Positions 1-32,568 of a stretch of 64,000 bases of DNA are shown here, piece by piece. The notes beneath the pieces were generated by a model. The model ran no database searches and was not told the origin of the DNA. It was given only the letters and a program-made list of their open reading frames with translations. The DNA comes from Lumbricus rubellus (taxonomy: Eukaryota > Annelida > Clitellata > Crassiclitellata > Lumbricidae). Position 1 is the first letter of the stretch. Every line of letters starts with the position of its first letter. The position numbers and the translations under genes are program-made. The stretch is from the NCBI GenBank assembly GCA_945859605.1, contig OX243822.1:23714144-23778143 (forward strand), read 5' to 3'.

Positions 1-136
1 TTCACGCTGAAGCGCTGAGCAATTGCGAGTGAAGGACTTGCCCAAGGTCCTTACGCGGCAACTTCAGGTGGATTCGAATCTCCAACCCTTTGGCTTCAAG
101 GCAACGAACATACCCACTACTACAGCCGCACCCCAG
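1..136 (-). mobile_element. tRNA-derived SINE, cut by window edge
   Basis: Read on the minus strand, this matches the family seen whole at 48369-48601: tRNA-like head, an AGGTTCGA-like B-box region (here GATTCGAATC), then the conserved body CTTGGGCAAGTCCTTCACTC and CAATTGCTCAGCGCTT. The 3' tail lies beyond base 1. Confidence 0.8.
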
Positions 137-522
137 AAAAAAATATGCCTAGAAATAAGTGAAAGATACATTAAAATAGGACCTAAGCACGTCCTTTAAC
201 CAATGAAAACTGACCTTTCAATCTATGCATATGACCTAAGATGGCTGTTTTTTGGAGGTATAGATTCGTGAATAAAACTCCCTATTTGTGTTCTGCTTCT
301 TCCAAACTTAGTCGTGGATATCTTTGCCATTTGGTATGGTGATTGAATTTACAATTAATTTCATACGGTGTCTTTCTTCATGCATTTTGCACCTTAAATC
401 TTATCAATTTTATTCAAACACCATCTTTACATCTATGTACTGCCTGTAACTTGCGCATACATGTGTGATTTGTTAGTTATTGTCAATGAAGTTAGATTAT
501 GCAATTTCTTTTGTTCGTGTAG

Positions 523-670
523 GTATGACTTCTTTCTGGTTAGTCAGTCCGTTCGCCAAGGTACAGTGTCTCCAACTCATTACAACGTCTTGCATGATTC
601 TACTGGAATGAAGGCAGATCATCTGCAAAGACTGACCTACAAGCTGTGTCATCTATATTTCAATTGGCCT
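523..670 (+). CDS. piwi-like: Piwi-class Argonaute, penultimate coding exon
   Basis: The exon begins after an acceptor (TTCGTGTAG at 514-522) and ends at a strong donor (CCT|GTGAGT, 670/671). After one leading base it encodes 49 residues beginning [20 protein letters not shown], followed by a stretch ending in CHLYFNWP. This matches the end of the PIWI RNase H-like domain: the His of SPTHYNV corresponds to the last member of the DEDH catalytic tetrad. Piwi proteins bind piRNAs and silence transposons in the germline. The exon ends in phase 0 and joins the 4997-5113 exon without a frame break. The rest of the gene lies left of the window. PIWI subfamily (not AGO) is favoured because of FLVSQ, THYNV and the [14 protein letters not shown] that follows. 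Ortholog class (Piwil1/2) is not decidable from 88 residues. Confidence 0.93.
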
Positions 671-1264
671 GTGAGTGAAATAATGCTAACAACAATAATA
701 ATTCTTTTTTGCCTGTATATTTTAATTTAAATAAAACATTTTTAACAAACACATGTACATAAACCCTATGAGTACATATTTAAGGCACTGCTTGATAACC
801 TAAATTTGGGTTCCACGGGGTGGGCACAATGGTTCCACAAAAAGTTGCAAATAACAGACATTTTAGTAAGAAATTTACTGGGATAGTGCAGCTGAGGAAG
901 CTTTTCTTAAGTTAAAACAAGTGCTAATAGAAGCTCCAGTCTTGGCCTATGCCGACATGTATTTCATACACCTTTTGAAAATGCGCTGAAAGTTTAAACT
1001 ACAGTCAGTCAAGTCAAGTTGTCTTGTGTTTTGTCCTTTACCCATTGAGTGATTTATAGCTTTCATTGTCCACTATCAATCTGGTTACTATTTATAGACA
1101 TCACTGCTGAGACCTACATAGGCCAGAGCTCTAAGTATAAACAGGAACGCAGCCGTCTTTGTTATCATTATCTCGACAAAACTTGAGCACACGATTAAAC
1201 GTAATAGTTTTAAAAAGTACTGCCAAGCCAGATTATAGTAGGCTACAGCAGTAATCACTTTGTG

Positions 1265-1975
1265 TTTTCAGCTCTTTGAGCAAGCGACATGGTCCATTTT
1301 CTCCATTGCTTTCTTTCTGATGTCGCTTCTCTTAGTTCTTCCAAGTTCATTCCTGTTGTTTCGTGAACCTCATCCATCTACCTTTTCCTTGGCCGCCCTT
1401 GTTTTCTTCTTCCCTCTCCGTATGCCAACATCATATCTTTTTCCAGTCCATTTGAGCGCATAACATGACCAAAGATACCCAACTTTCTTCTTAGCACTGT
1501 TTGTTGTAACGAGTCATTGTTTTCAATACCAATATCTGTGCATACCCACTCATTTGTCCTTTTTTCCATCCAAGATATTCTCAGCATTTTCTTCCAAATC
1601 CACATCTCACAAGCTTTAATCTTTTTTCTCATTTTCTTGGTCATTGTCTCATAACCATATAATACTGTCGGTATTATGAAAGCCCTCCCCAGTCTTTTTT
1701 CGTATCTGTACTCGCATGCCTATCCTTCCATATTTTTTCCCAATCCATTCAATCGCCACCCTACATTTTATTTCCGTATCGCACCCACCCTCTTTTTCTA
1801 TTACAGAACCTAAAGATGTAAAACTTAAGACCACCTCTATTTCCTCTCCGTGCATCTCAAAATTGTCTCCTCCAGCTGTTGTCATAATCTTTGTCTTCTT
1901 TATGTTGAAATAAAGACCAGCAGTAATAGGGTCTAACAAATAATTATTTTTATTTGTTGGTGTGAAATTTACCAA
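1265..1975 (-). mobile_element. 5'-truncated RTE-like LINE copy with 12-bp TSD
   Basis: The minus strand encodes broken pieces of the same reverse transcriptase as 44720-46477. AGLYFNIKKTKIMTT and FTSLGSVIEKEGG lie near 1800-1920. MWIWKKMLRISWMEKRTNE, FGHVMRSNGLEKDM and GRRKQGRPRKR lie near 1370-1620, and LEELREATSERKQWRK near 1290-1340. Frameshifts separate the pieces. The direct repeat AATCACTTTGTG occurs at 1253-1264 and again at 1976-1987, a plausible target-site duplication. The copy is truncated at its 5' end (only thumb and C-terminal regions remain), dead, and sits in a piwi intron. Confidence 0.88.
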
Positions 1976-2238
1976 AATCACTTTGTGTAGGCCTAGCTGT
2001 CACATTTGGGTTTTAGACCTCGTTTTTTGTTGAATTTGGTAAATTTGAATGCTTTCCAAACTCGTATGATTCTTTTTTTTTATTGAAATGGATGATGTTG
2101 TTGATGAAAACAGTCATTCAGAAATTGCATATCATATTCACGACCTGGAAGCAAATTTGGTTAAAACACTCTCTTACCATGAATGATAATAATAATAATC
2201 GAATCCAAAACCATTCAAACTATATATACATGTATATA

Positions 2239-2440
2239 TTCATTCATTAATTCGGAAATTTATATATCGCCCCTCCAAGAAAAACTACTCAGAGGTGCTC
2301 TTGACTCCAGTGCGTCCAAAAAGAACAGTTGTAAGTTTAGTAAGGAAGGACCCTTGTAGAGTCCCAGAGTGTAGGTGTTGCTCAAACAGAAGACCATTCC
2401 AGACCACTGGGCCAACCACAGAAAAGGCTTGATTCTTCAT
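2239..2440 (-). mobile_element. CR1/L2-like LINE 3' end fragment
   Basis: Minus-strand translation gives NQAFSVVGPVVWNGL, a stretch corresponding to the SFLTKLTTVLF helix, then a sequence ending S-T-S-E-stop. This is the usual extreme C-terminus of CR1/L2-group reverse transcriptases. After the stop comes the family tail (CTTGGAGGGGCGATATATAA) and an ATTC-type simple repeat. It lies head to head with the + strand fragment that follows. Confidence 0.75.
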
Positions 2441-2463
2441 GATAACATTACTAAAGCATTCAA

Positions 2464-3195
2464 ATTTCTAATGTCAACCTTGCCGGCACTGCTGTGCATC
2501 TGTCAGATACTGTCAAAACACTTGGTGTAACCCTAGACAAACTCACATTTCGATCACACATAACAAGCATTTGTAAATCTTGTATCTATCACATTCGGGC
2601 AATACGTCACATCAGGTCGGCCCTTGCCTGTTCTCTTGTCTCCTATGGCCTTGATTGTGCTAACACCGTTTTTGTGGGTCTTTCAGACACTGAGCTCAAC
2701 AGGCTGCGATGCATCCAAAATTTCTTAGCGCAGGTGGTTCTGCGCGTTCCAATACAAACTAGTTCCTCTGCCCTACTCTATCAATTGCATTGGCTTCATG
2801 TTTAGTACAGGATTAAATTCAAATTGGCTTGTCTGACCTACAAATCCCTCAGCACCAACACACACCTTCAGTCATTACTAACTCCTTACATTCCTCCTCG
2901 TTGCTTGCGTTCATCAGGCACAAATCTTTTATCTGAACCTCGATGCAAAACAGTCATGGGCTCCCGTGCATTCCATGCCTCAGCACCTAGGGAATGGAAT
3001 TGGCTTCCGCTCTCTCTCCGTAGCGCAATTTCACTTCCTTCCTTCAAGAAGCGGCTCAACACTCTACTTCTCCTTGGCTTTCAAGCACATGGATCTCTGA
3101 TTGCATCTTCCACTGGCGGCTGACTATCCGCGCCTCAGATTCACATTTCGGTGTGACCTTGCGCGTTATAAATTTATTTAATAATAATAATAATA
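2464..3195 (+). mobile_element. CR1/L2-like LINE, RT C-terminal fragment
   Basis: Two near-adjacent reading frames (2494-2805, 2824-3123) give VKTLGVTLDKLTFRSHITS, LVSYGLDCANTVF, RLRCIQNFLAQVVLR, LLYQLHWLHV, LTPYIPPRCLRSSGTNLL and APREWNWLPLSLRSAISL. This order of motifs is the thumb and C-terminal region of CR1/L2-type LINE reverse transcriptase. An in-frame stop splits the ORF after HWLHV. A short AAT repeat at 3180-3197 fits a LINE tail. It is inside the last piwi intron. Confidence 0.85.
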
Positions 3196-3619
3196 ATACA
3201 AACAAAAGGAACTGAGAGGACTTCCATATCGGCAGAGCGTAGTTGGATGCCCAATGTAAGGCTGCATAGTTCTCGGAGGTAAATTGGGGCAAGGCACTGG
3301 CAACATATGTGACCCGTCGCAACAAAATGAGTCGCTAGGCCCTTTTTGAGTTATGTATTTCACGTTATTCCATGTAAAATTACCTTCAAAATAAGCTATT
3401 ACGCATCAAAATCGACCACGTGCTTGTGGAGTTATAACATAATAATCATATATATAACATATTAATTAATCAATCGACCTGCCTAACAGAAAATGTTGGG
3501 AAAGGCGATTTTCTGAATTTTTTATATAGGTTTTAAATCTTGTTGGTCATTTAATCTGCACAAACAGCATGTTAAAAACAGCAGAATTAAGTCAGTTTTA
3601 CTATTTTATTGAGACATTG

Positions 3620-4039
3620 CAGTGGCGTAGCAATAGGGCGTGCAGTGCACGATGGCCTTCAGCTGAACAGGGCCCCCGGCGGTCAGTCACTTTTTACTTT
3701 CTGAATATTCAGAATGTAATCAAGTCTAGCCTACATATTGGCGTACATACGCAAAACTGAAGCCAAAAGTGTCATTGGCGTAAGCTCTAATTCAATTTTT
3801 CTCTGGTAGACTGAATAAATTTAAAATGCTTTGTAAATGTAAATGGGAGAAAATGATAAAAAAATTGCAATGAGCTAATTTTCTATTAATTTCGAGTGCG
3901 AAATATGCAAATAGTGTCTATAGCAAAAGAGCTAGGCGTTTTGCGCAGACATTTTGTCGAAATTGAGGGGTTCAAGCATTGAAGGGTCCATCACCAAAAT
4001 CTCTGCACAAGGGCCCCTAAACACCTTGCTACGCCACTG
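3620..4039. mobile_element. hAT-type MITE
   Basis: The termini CAGTGGCGTAGCAA (3620) and TTGCTACGCCACTG (ending 4039) are inverted repeats. The flanks AGACATTG (3612-3619) and AGACATTA (4040-4047) are an 8-bp duplication with one mismatch. The element is 420 bp with no transposase ORF, in a piwi intron. The CAG start and 8-bp duplication are typical of the hAT superfamily. Confidence 0.85.
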
Positions 4040-4416
4040 AGACATTACATAATGTAGATTCCAAAAATGAAAAAATCAATAATTTGAAGAGTGAACACCT
4101 TTAAAAGCGATTTGTGGCGTTCAGCATTGTGCGACTTCTGACTCATTTCGTCATGACGGGTCACATATAGGCAAAAAAAGGCCAAATCTTCTAATGAAAA
4201 CCACGAACTTATTATTGATATAACGCAGATGAAACAGTTTCCAATGATTGACATATGGGATGTGCTATAGTAAAAGTAGCCCCGTCTAAGTGCATGTGAA
4301 ACGTGCAGATGGCATGTTTTGTGCCATTTGCCACGTAAAATTGTGCGAAACTGCATTCTCATAGTATAGTACTGGAACAGAAGCAAAATGTAGAAATCGA
4401 CTAAATGATACAATTG

Positions 4417-4602
4417 TGGGGCGCGATGGTATAGTGGTGGCATCGTTGCATTGAAGCCGGAAGGTTCGAGGTTCGAATCCAAGTCCTTCACTCACAATTG
4501 CTCAGCGCTTCGGCGTGAAACTCCGAAGCTCTGCATTCGGGAGCGCCTCTGAGTAGCGAGAGAGCTTGAAGGGCGCTATAACAAGTGCACATACAAACAG
4601 CT
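4417..4602 (+). mobile_element. tRNA-derived SINE
   Basis: The head GGGGCGCGATGGTATAGTGG contains an A-box-like TGGTATAGTGG, and GGTTCGAATCC matches the RNA polymerase III B box. The body has CAATTGCTCAGCGCTTCGGC, then the tail CGGGAGCGCCTCTGAGTAG and CTTGAAGGGCGCTATAAC. Compared with 48369-48601 it lacks two short internal segments. It lies in the last piwi intron. Confidence 0.88.
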
Positions 4603-4747
4603 GACAACAGGAATCCAGCTTTCAAGCCAATTAATTATCTAACATCGAGTATTGTGAGCCACGAGCAGTGGTTTGTCAAAACAATGCAATTTAAATCTTC
4701 GTGTAAGGGACAATAAACCCAAAATCAGGGTAAATATAGGCAATTAG

Positions 4748-4858
4748 ATGTATTTAAATTTCTAATTGTCTATAGTTTACAGTTTGCTAAATTATAATTC
4801 TTTGGTATTTAAATTTCTAATTGTCTATAGTTTACAGTTTGCTAGATTATAATTCTTT
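4748..4858. repeat. 55-bp tandem duplication
   Basis: The segment beginning TATTTAAATTTCTAATTGTC at about 4750 is repeated at about 4805 with one or two differences (CTAAATTATAATTC versus CTAGATTATAATTC). It lies 140 bp upstream of the last piwi exon. Confidence 0.85.
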
Positions 4859-4996
4859 GTGGCTGTAGCAGAAAATAATTCCAGCATTGAACTGTTTGCA
4901 TGTTTAGTGTGAATGGAGCTGATTAATAAGGTCATTTAGTAAGCATTATTTAAACAGCCTTTTTATTAAAAAATATCTTGTACTTTGTATTTTTAG

Positions 4997-5113
<117 letters not shown>

Positions 5114-6379
5114 ACTGCATTTGGAGGACAATGTGTTTTTAGTTAAGGTTTTTTATTCAGCTGTTCTGAAGTAAAGTTTTGACTTGAGGTTCTTTTGTTT
5201 GTTATTTACGTAAGTTTACATAAACATTCTGCCAGGTTGTTCATTTAGTGACAAACATCAGTTGTTTTGGTTCAGTGGCAGTTCGAGTAGTAATATGTTT
5301 TAAGCACAGAAAGTTGTAAAATGTTAATTGAAATTTCTTTATCATTTTATTTTTTTGGTGTTTAAAAAAAGTTTTTATTACCAGTTTGGTTTTTAGTTGT
5401 TAGATTTACTTGAAGTTTGCAGGGATCTATTCACTATTTCATACTATGTGTTGGTCATAATAGTAAATTTCAATTGGCGTAAACTTGCATTGTTCCATTT
5501 TATTGGTGTTGATTACTGTGTACTTGGGTGTTTATTTAGTAACAAGTGAGCATAACTTGTTTTGGCTGTTTGAATAGTAAAAGGTTTTAAGCATGAAAAG
5601 TTGTAAAAGGTTCATTGAAAATTTTCCCATTTATATTCTAGTATGTTGAAAGGTTCTGTTGCCAGTTTGATTTCTAGGGACTGAATTTACCGTTCCTTGG
5701 AAGTTTAGAACTACTGCTTTGGAACCACTTTAAATCATTCTATAGTTTTGACATGTCATAATATGTGTGGTAATTCTAGTATGTCAATTTCTGTTTGTGT
5801 AACTAAATGCACTTAAGGTATATTTTGAACTTTTTGGTCACTCTGTAAGTAAATTCTTCCCTTTGGAACAAAACTTCTACCATCAGTTTTGTTGAACACA
5901 GGCTGTGATGCAGGAGGTAGAATCTCAATAGACAATTAATAGCAATGCACAGGCATAAAAAGTATCCATGTATCTTCCAACACTTGCTTATTTTAGAGCA
6001 GCTTATTTTATTTCCTAGTTGACATTCTAGAACATATTTTTTATTCTCAACTAGAATGAAAAAGATGCATTGTTCTTTTAAAGTACAAAATGTTATTACA
6101 AACGATGTTTCGATATAGCTAGAGATTGCATTTCATTTAAGATTTTTTAACAATGTTCTATGTTGAAAGTGCATTCAATTTATGATTTTGTTAACAGTTG
6201 AAATGCAAGGCAGTTCCTTGTTACTTAAGACTGTTTAAGATTATATATTTTTCTTTCTATTAAACGACTTTTTGTCTGTTACTTCAGGCTTGTTTGTTCA
6301 CTGCAGGTGCACAACAGTCACACTGCTGCTTCATTCACCTTTAGCCTAGTGTACAAGCGCTTTGTTCCTGAAGTTCAGT
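5114..6379. other. Convergent 3' regions of piwi and cathepsin
   Basis: No coding exon is seen here. The stretch should hold the piwi 3'UTR (+) and the cathepsin 3'UTR (-). TTTATT hexamers near 5150, 6008 and 6036 could act as minus-strand poly(A) signals. Two diverged direct copies of about 160 bp are present, near 5233-5410 and 5526-5690; both contain variants of GTTTTAAGCA and AGTTGTAAAA and end near CCAGTTTG. Confidence 0.5.
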
Positions 6380-24910
<18,531 letters not shown>

Positions 24911-26011
24911 TTTGCCTCAGTTCTAAAGGCAAACAACAGATTTGAAGAGAGCACCAGAGGCAGCAGAACAATAGAACTAGATTTACGAAACAATGTATGT
25001 ATAAATATGGTCGGAGTTTATCAGGGGCTAAGGGAGCTCAAGCCCCCCCCCCCCCGCAGAAGGCCCAGATTCAGGCTTGTCACCATGAAAATGGTATCTT
25101 TTTCCGAGGTTAGCCCCAAACTCCAACTTTTTAGCCCCCACCCCAGGAATGGAAACCAAACTCCGCCCACATGTATAAACAATTTTAGAAACAATCTTGT
25201 AATTATATTTCATTTGTTGAACTACTTTTTGAACCTGATAGTGGTGTGTCTATCAGTTTTGTTGTCAATTAAACGAATATAATGATAATAATAATAGTAA
25301 TAATGTACATACAAACATACATGAATGTATGGCTATCTATATTATAGAGTGTCTACTGAGAGCCCTTTGATGGCACTAAACACGGCAACCTTACAGTAAA
25401 GTTACAGATCTAGATAGGTATAACTCATAGACATAGGGGACATTTCAGCAATTGGGGGACCAAGATTTTACTTCTGCCCCAAAAAATAAATCCGGAACAA
25501 TTGATGTTGTGCACTTATAGGCCTATGTCTCTCTACAAAAGCAGTTTCTGTTCTTGTGTCCACAATCGGGAAGAAGGAGCAGAGTGGCAACTGGCAAATA
25601 CCCTGGGCCCTACTGTTTTTAGGGGCCCAGGTTGGGCAATTTTAGGCTTATATGCAAAGTAAGTTTATGATGTATACCTTTTAATTTATAATATTCCTGA
25701 CACTTAACTATAGTATTTATTTAATCAAAATCTCCAAACTTCTAAAGCATCAGTCGAAATCCAAGCACGGGGCATCAGCTTATTCATGGTTCAATATTTT
25801 CTCAGACCCGAAAAACAGACTCGTCCGAAAATTTGGGACATTCACCCTCTGAACCCCACCTCCTATGCCTATGATACATACATGCACATGTATGTATGAA
25901 TTGTATATAACGCGTTACAATAACCTAATAAAGGGCCTTAAAGGCGTATATATATTTATACCAAGCTAGTTTAACTTATAGATAATAATATACCGGTATG
26001 CATATACAATT

Positions 26012-26012
<1 letters not shown>
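24911..26012. other. Upstream of cathepsin: putative promoter/intergenic
   Basis: No exon recognised. The cathepsin promoter should lie just right of 24910; I cannot identify a TATA box or initiator with confidence. A poly-C tract occurs at 25045-25058. A possible MITE spans about 25431-25875 (CATAGACATAGGGG versus CCTCCTATGCCTATG inverted ends, no clear duplication) and contains a copy of the dispersed repeat at 25729. Confidence 0.4.

Positions 26013-26064
<52 letters not shown>
26013..26064. repeat. (TA)n microsatellite
   Basis: Uninterrupted TA run directly left of a mariner element, whose TA target site is close by. Confidence 0.97.
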
Positions 26065-26068
<4 letters not shown>

Positions 26069-26077
26069 ATGTATATA

Positions 26078-27315
26078 CCGGGTGGCGCATAAAAAACGTC
26101 CCCAAACTTTGCTAACCTGGCAAAAATCTAATTTCAGAGATATCAAATATTAATTTACACCAAAATGTTAAGCAATCATTTCTGTGCACACATGTCAAAT
26201 TTCAAGAGAGTACGTTTATTATATCACACTCTGCGGAAAGGTTATAACGTCGTACCTGTTAAAATATTTTGCACAAAACTACGTCATTTATTTTGCCGCG
26301 AACGAAAGTCTTCAATTGCGCCAGTAAGACTTTATCATGAGACTAGTCGTTTCTCTAAAAAAAATTAATGACATCTGCTGGAGTTTCGACACACATTATC
26401 GTCATTGATCCTCGGAAAACCAAATTCAATGGAGAGTATAGGCCTATTACGTTGGCTTGTTACGCGATAAGCTCATTCCCGAACGTCGTATAGGCCTAGT
26501 ACGTAGACTCAATCCTGATGACAATTAGGCCTACATCTTTCAACAAGACAGAGCTCCTTCATATCGTTGCAGATTGGATCAGCAATTTCTTCAAGCAAAC
26601 ATCCCTGATTTTATCCACAGTGATGCCTGGCCTCCAAACTCTCCCGATCTAAATCCTATGGTCTACTATGCACGGAGCGCCCCAAAGGAGCTTGTGTAAT
26701 GTGTATGCTGGTCGCAGAAAATTGTTTCTAAAATTAATGCTGACGAACTTAAGCAGGTCATTGAAGTAAAAAATTAATGGTCTCTATTAGACGACACACA
26801 AATAGGCCTACGAAGTCAACAGGACAGTGGAAATAGCGTTTAAGGGTCGTTACAAGAGAAAGCGGAGGATCAATCAAACATTTTCTCGCGTAAAACATCA
26901 TCATTAAACAACTGTGCAAAATTTTGGCCATGGGTCATACAGTTCTAACAACAATATCTCTCAAACGGTTGAGTATTTTTAGCTAAAATTTGACTGTGTT
27001 GTACAAATATGAATTATGATTAGTTTGATGTACTATGATTTAGTTTATCTTTAAAATTGTTTAATTGCCAGCCTGCCAGGTTAACAAAGTTTGGGAACGT
27101 TTTTAATGACGTAGGTTTGTGCAAAATATTTTAACAGGTACGACGTTATAGCCTTGCCGCAGAGTGTGATATAATAAACGTACTCTCTTGAAATTTGACA
27201 TGTGTGCACAGAAATGATTGCTTAACATTTTGGTGTAAATTAATATTTTATATCTCTGAAATTAGATCTTTGCCAGGTTAGCAAAGTTTGGGGACGTTTT
27301 TTATGCGCCACCCGG
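26078..27315 (+). mobile_element. Tc1/mariner element with ~210-bp inverted repeats
   Basis: The ends CCGGGTGGCGCATAAAAAAC and its inverse (ending 27315) lie between TA dinucleotides. The inverted repeats run about 210 bp (26078-26290 versus 27110-27315) with few differences. A second partial copy of the terminal sequence at 27068-27110 (CCAGGTTAACAAAGTTTGGG) lies just inside the right arm. Confidence 0.9.
26535..26700 (+). pseudogene. Mariner transposase fragment, third acidic residue lost
   Basis: The translation FQQDRAPSYRCRLDQQFLQ, then DAWPPNSPDLNPMVYY, contains the second catalytic Asp (QQD) and the PNSPDLNP signature. The residue that should be the third acid (NPxDY) is Val, with 37 residues between, i.e. 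DD37-like spacing. The remainder is broken, so the element cannot encode an active enzyme. Confidence 0.85.
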
Positions 27316-27550
27316 TATATATAATATGCTTATGAATGTCCATATATGTTTGAAGAGATAAATCTGGGTGACGCACCGTACCCATATGTGCCTATTTTTA
27401 TTTTAAAGAAAAACATATTGGATTTTGGACCTAGGATTTTGTGCTATTTGAAAACATTCTGACATTGATCGGATATAGAAATTATGTACGTTTGTTTATT
27501 ATACCATGTCTGTACACCAAAATGTGGATAGCAATTGGTATATTAAAGAA

Positions 27551-29041
27551 CAGTGGCGGCGCCAGGTTTTTTGGTTTGGGGGGGCTGAAGCCCTAAGTCC
27601 TTCCTCCCTCATTTTCTTTGAAGGTGTTCATAATCATTGCAAGCGCCGAAGGCGCGAAGCTGCGAGTGCCGAAGGCACGAAGCCCGTACCGACTAGGGGG
27701 TCTGGGGGAGCGTCGTAAGCCCCCCCCCCAGCGGGGTCTGGGGCGGAGCCCCAGCCACCAAGGCATTTTTAGCTCTGTTGACCTCAACTGGAGCCATTTT
27801 AAGGCTCTTTTAGACACCTATTCATGCACGATAAAATCATGAAAACAACGGGTCTGGGGCAGAGCCCCAGCCACCAACGCATTTTTAGCACTGTTGACCT
27901 CAACTGCAGCCGTTTTAGGGCTTTTTGACATATATTCATGCATGATAAAATCATGAAAAGAAGGGGGTCTGGAGAAGAGCCCCAGCCAACAACGCATTTT
28001 TAGCTCTGTTAACATCAACTGGAGCCCTTTTAAGGCTCTTCTTGACACCTATTCATGCACGATAAAATCATGAAAAATCGAGGTCTGGGGCAGAGCCCCA
28101 GCCTCCAACGAATTTTTAGCTCTGTTGACCTCAACTGGAGCCCTTTTAAAGCTCTTTTTGACAGCTCTTTATGCACGATAAAATCGTGAAAAGAACGGGG
28201 TCTGGGGCAGAGCCCCAGCCACCAACGCATTTTTAGCTCTGTTGACCTCAACTGGAGCCCTTTTAGGGCTTTTTTACATCTAGGGCCTATACATGCATGA
28301 TAACATCATGAAAACGGGGTCTGGGGCCGAGCCCCAGCCACCAACGCATTTTTAGCTCTGTTGACCTAAACTGGAGCCCTTTTTAAGGCTCTTCTTGACA
28401 GCTCTTTATGCATGATAAAATCATGAAAACAACGGGGTCTGGGACAGAGCCCCAGCCACCAATGCATGTTTAGCACTGTTGACCTCAACTGGAGCCCTTT
28501 TAAGGCTCTTTTTTACGCTTATTTATGCACGATAAAAATCATGAAAAGAACGGGGTCTGGGGCAGAGCCCCAGCCACCAACGCATTTTTAGCTCTGTTGA
28601 CCTAAACTGGAGCCCTTTTTAAGGCTCTTCTTGACAGCTCTTTATGCATGATAAAATCATGAAAACAACGGGGTCTGGGACAGAGCCCCAGCCACCAATG
28701 CATGTTTAGCACTGTTGACCTCAACTGGAGCCCTTTTAAGGCTCTTTTTTACGCTTATTTATGCACGATAAAAATCATGAAAAGAACGGGGTCTGGGGCA
28801 GAGCCCCAGCCACCAACGCATTTTTAGCTCTGTTGACCTCAACTGTATTCTATGCGGTCTATTAGGATAAGCACTCTACGCTATGATTGGGCTACATAGT
28901 TGATTTCATTACCGTTGGTCACTGTCTAGCTTTCTTATTCAAGGTTAGCAGTTGTAGAGATTTTCCTCGTTTTGTTTGGGGGGGCTGAGCCGCCGATAGG
29001 GGGGGCTTAGCCCCCCCTAGCCCTCCCTGGCGCCGCCACTG
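27551..29041. mobile_element. hAT-type element carrying an internal satellite array
   Basis: The ends CAGTGGCGGCGCCAGG and CCTGGCGCCGCCACTG are perfect inverted repeats; TTAAAGAA (27543-27550, 29042-29049) is a perfect 8-bp duplication. Subterminal GGGGGGGCT tracts on both sides are followed by GAAGGCGCGAAGC-type palindromes. The interior is about ten tandem copies of a ~117-bp unit. No transposase ORF. Confidence 0.95.
27727..28850. repeat. ~117-bp tandem array, about 10 units
   Basis: Each unit has GGTCTGGGGCAGAGCCCCAG, a conserved ATTTTTAGCTCTGTTGACCT, then TGGAGCCCTTTTAAGGCTCT and ATGCACGATAAAATCATGAA. The palindromes CTGGGGCNGAGCCCCAG and GAGCC...GGCTC in each unit could form hairpins. 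The last four units form two nearly identical dimers of about 236 bp (starting about 28433 and 28669), i.e. higher-order duplication. Confidence 0.93.
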
Positions 29042-29049
29042 TTAAAGAA

Positions 29050-30132
29050 TATTCTTATCTTATCTTATCTATACACATCACATAATATATATATATACAC
29101 ATGTATATATATATATATTCAGGAACACAAATAACTCCGCCACTGGTTGCACTCTGCCAGTGCCAGTCCCAACCCTGCAAAAAGGAGGAGGGTGACACCA
29201 ATCATCTATGCAATGGTAGTGTCGTTGAACAGCAAAAAGCGATGCACATAAATATAATGATGCCACTCAGTTAGACTATCGTTTGCTTCCGGGTTTAGGC
29301 GCCTTTTGCGCTTTAACAAATTCACTTGATAATAAAATTATTGTCGGGTCCTTCTGAATGCAATTATTATAAAACCGTGAATAACGAATGAGCAATAAGA
29401 TAACAGGCATAAGCGTTGAAAAGAGTAACGGTGCTCTCATCCAGATTCCTGTAGCCTTCAGGACATTTAAACAGAAAAATATTGAATTTCGCTGGACCTA
29501 CCCTACAGGCCTACTTGCGGCACAGTAGGCTATGTAGTCAGCCTATTTCCATTAATAATAAAATAATTCGTCTCTTACAGCTAAGTTTTCCAAGCATGCG
29601 GTGTAGGCAATATAGTCTACGTCTCTACGACAATCTGCTGGCTTGAGTGGAAGTTTTATTTTAAAACAGTGTAAGTTGCACATTGCATTCATTTGCTTTG
29701 TAGGCCTATAATTACGCGTAAGGCGTAGAAACGTAGGCCTACATGTATGACAATGCATAGCTTACCTGTGTATCGATGCTGGCCTTACGACTATGTTGCT
29801 TTCAGACTAAGCGATGCCTGGTCTAAAGCTTAACGAGGAAGTTATACCGTCGTCTTGTAGGCCTACCTGCAATAGTAGGCCAATGCTATAGGCTAATAGC
29901 CAATTGAAGCACTGCGCGTTTTATGGAAGGCGATCACCGAAAAATGCAGATTGGAATGCTTAACTTGTCGACTTAAATCAGATCATAATATAAACATGCG
30001 CAACGAGGCCTAGCCTATAAGAGGCTATAGAACTCAGTTAAGAAGAACGATTTAATTTTGTTTACGAAAACCGCTAACATCAACGTCTTCCAACGGGTAT
30101 ATTCTAGAAGTCTCTGAGGAGGAGGGGGTCCC
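29050..30132. other. Intergenic, no gene seen
   Basis: Short TA/TATAC runs (29080-29120), then AT-rich single-copy-looking DNA with many TAGGCCTA octamers (29700-29900). No exon or transposon end could be supported. Confidence 0.4.
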
Positions 30133-30140
30133 CCAGGAAT

Positions 30141-30439
30141 CAGGGCCGGATTAAGGCATGTTCAACATGTTCGGCCGAACAGCGGCCCCCACACTGTAGG
30201 AAGTTTAGGGGGGCCCACACATGCGGAAACAAATTTTTTCGAGGAAAACACTGATATATTCTGAGGAAATTTTGGTCAAACGACTAAAAAAAGATCGTCA
30301 TCTATAATTTTGACAGGGACAAATCTGTAGGCCTATCTAAAGAAATTTCGACGAAACGACTAAAAAAGTCTTCAGATTTTTTGGCCAAAGAGCCTAAAAA
30401 AATCCGAACAGGGTCCCCACATTTTTTAATCCGGCCCTA
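30141..30439. mobile_element. hAT-type MITE
   Basis: The ends CAGGGCCGGATTAAGGC and TTAATCCGGCCCTA are inverted (last base mutated G to A); CCAGGAAT (30133-30140, 30440-30447) is a perfect 8-bp duplication. 299 bp, no ORF. Confidence 0.9.
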
Positions 30440-30449
30440 CCAGGAATGA

Positions 30450-32568
<2,119 letters not shown>

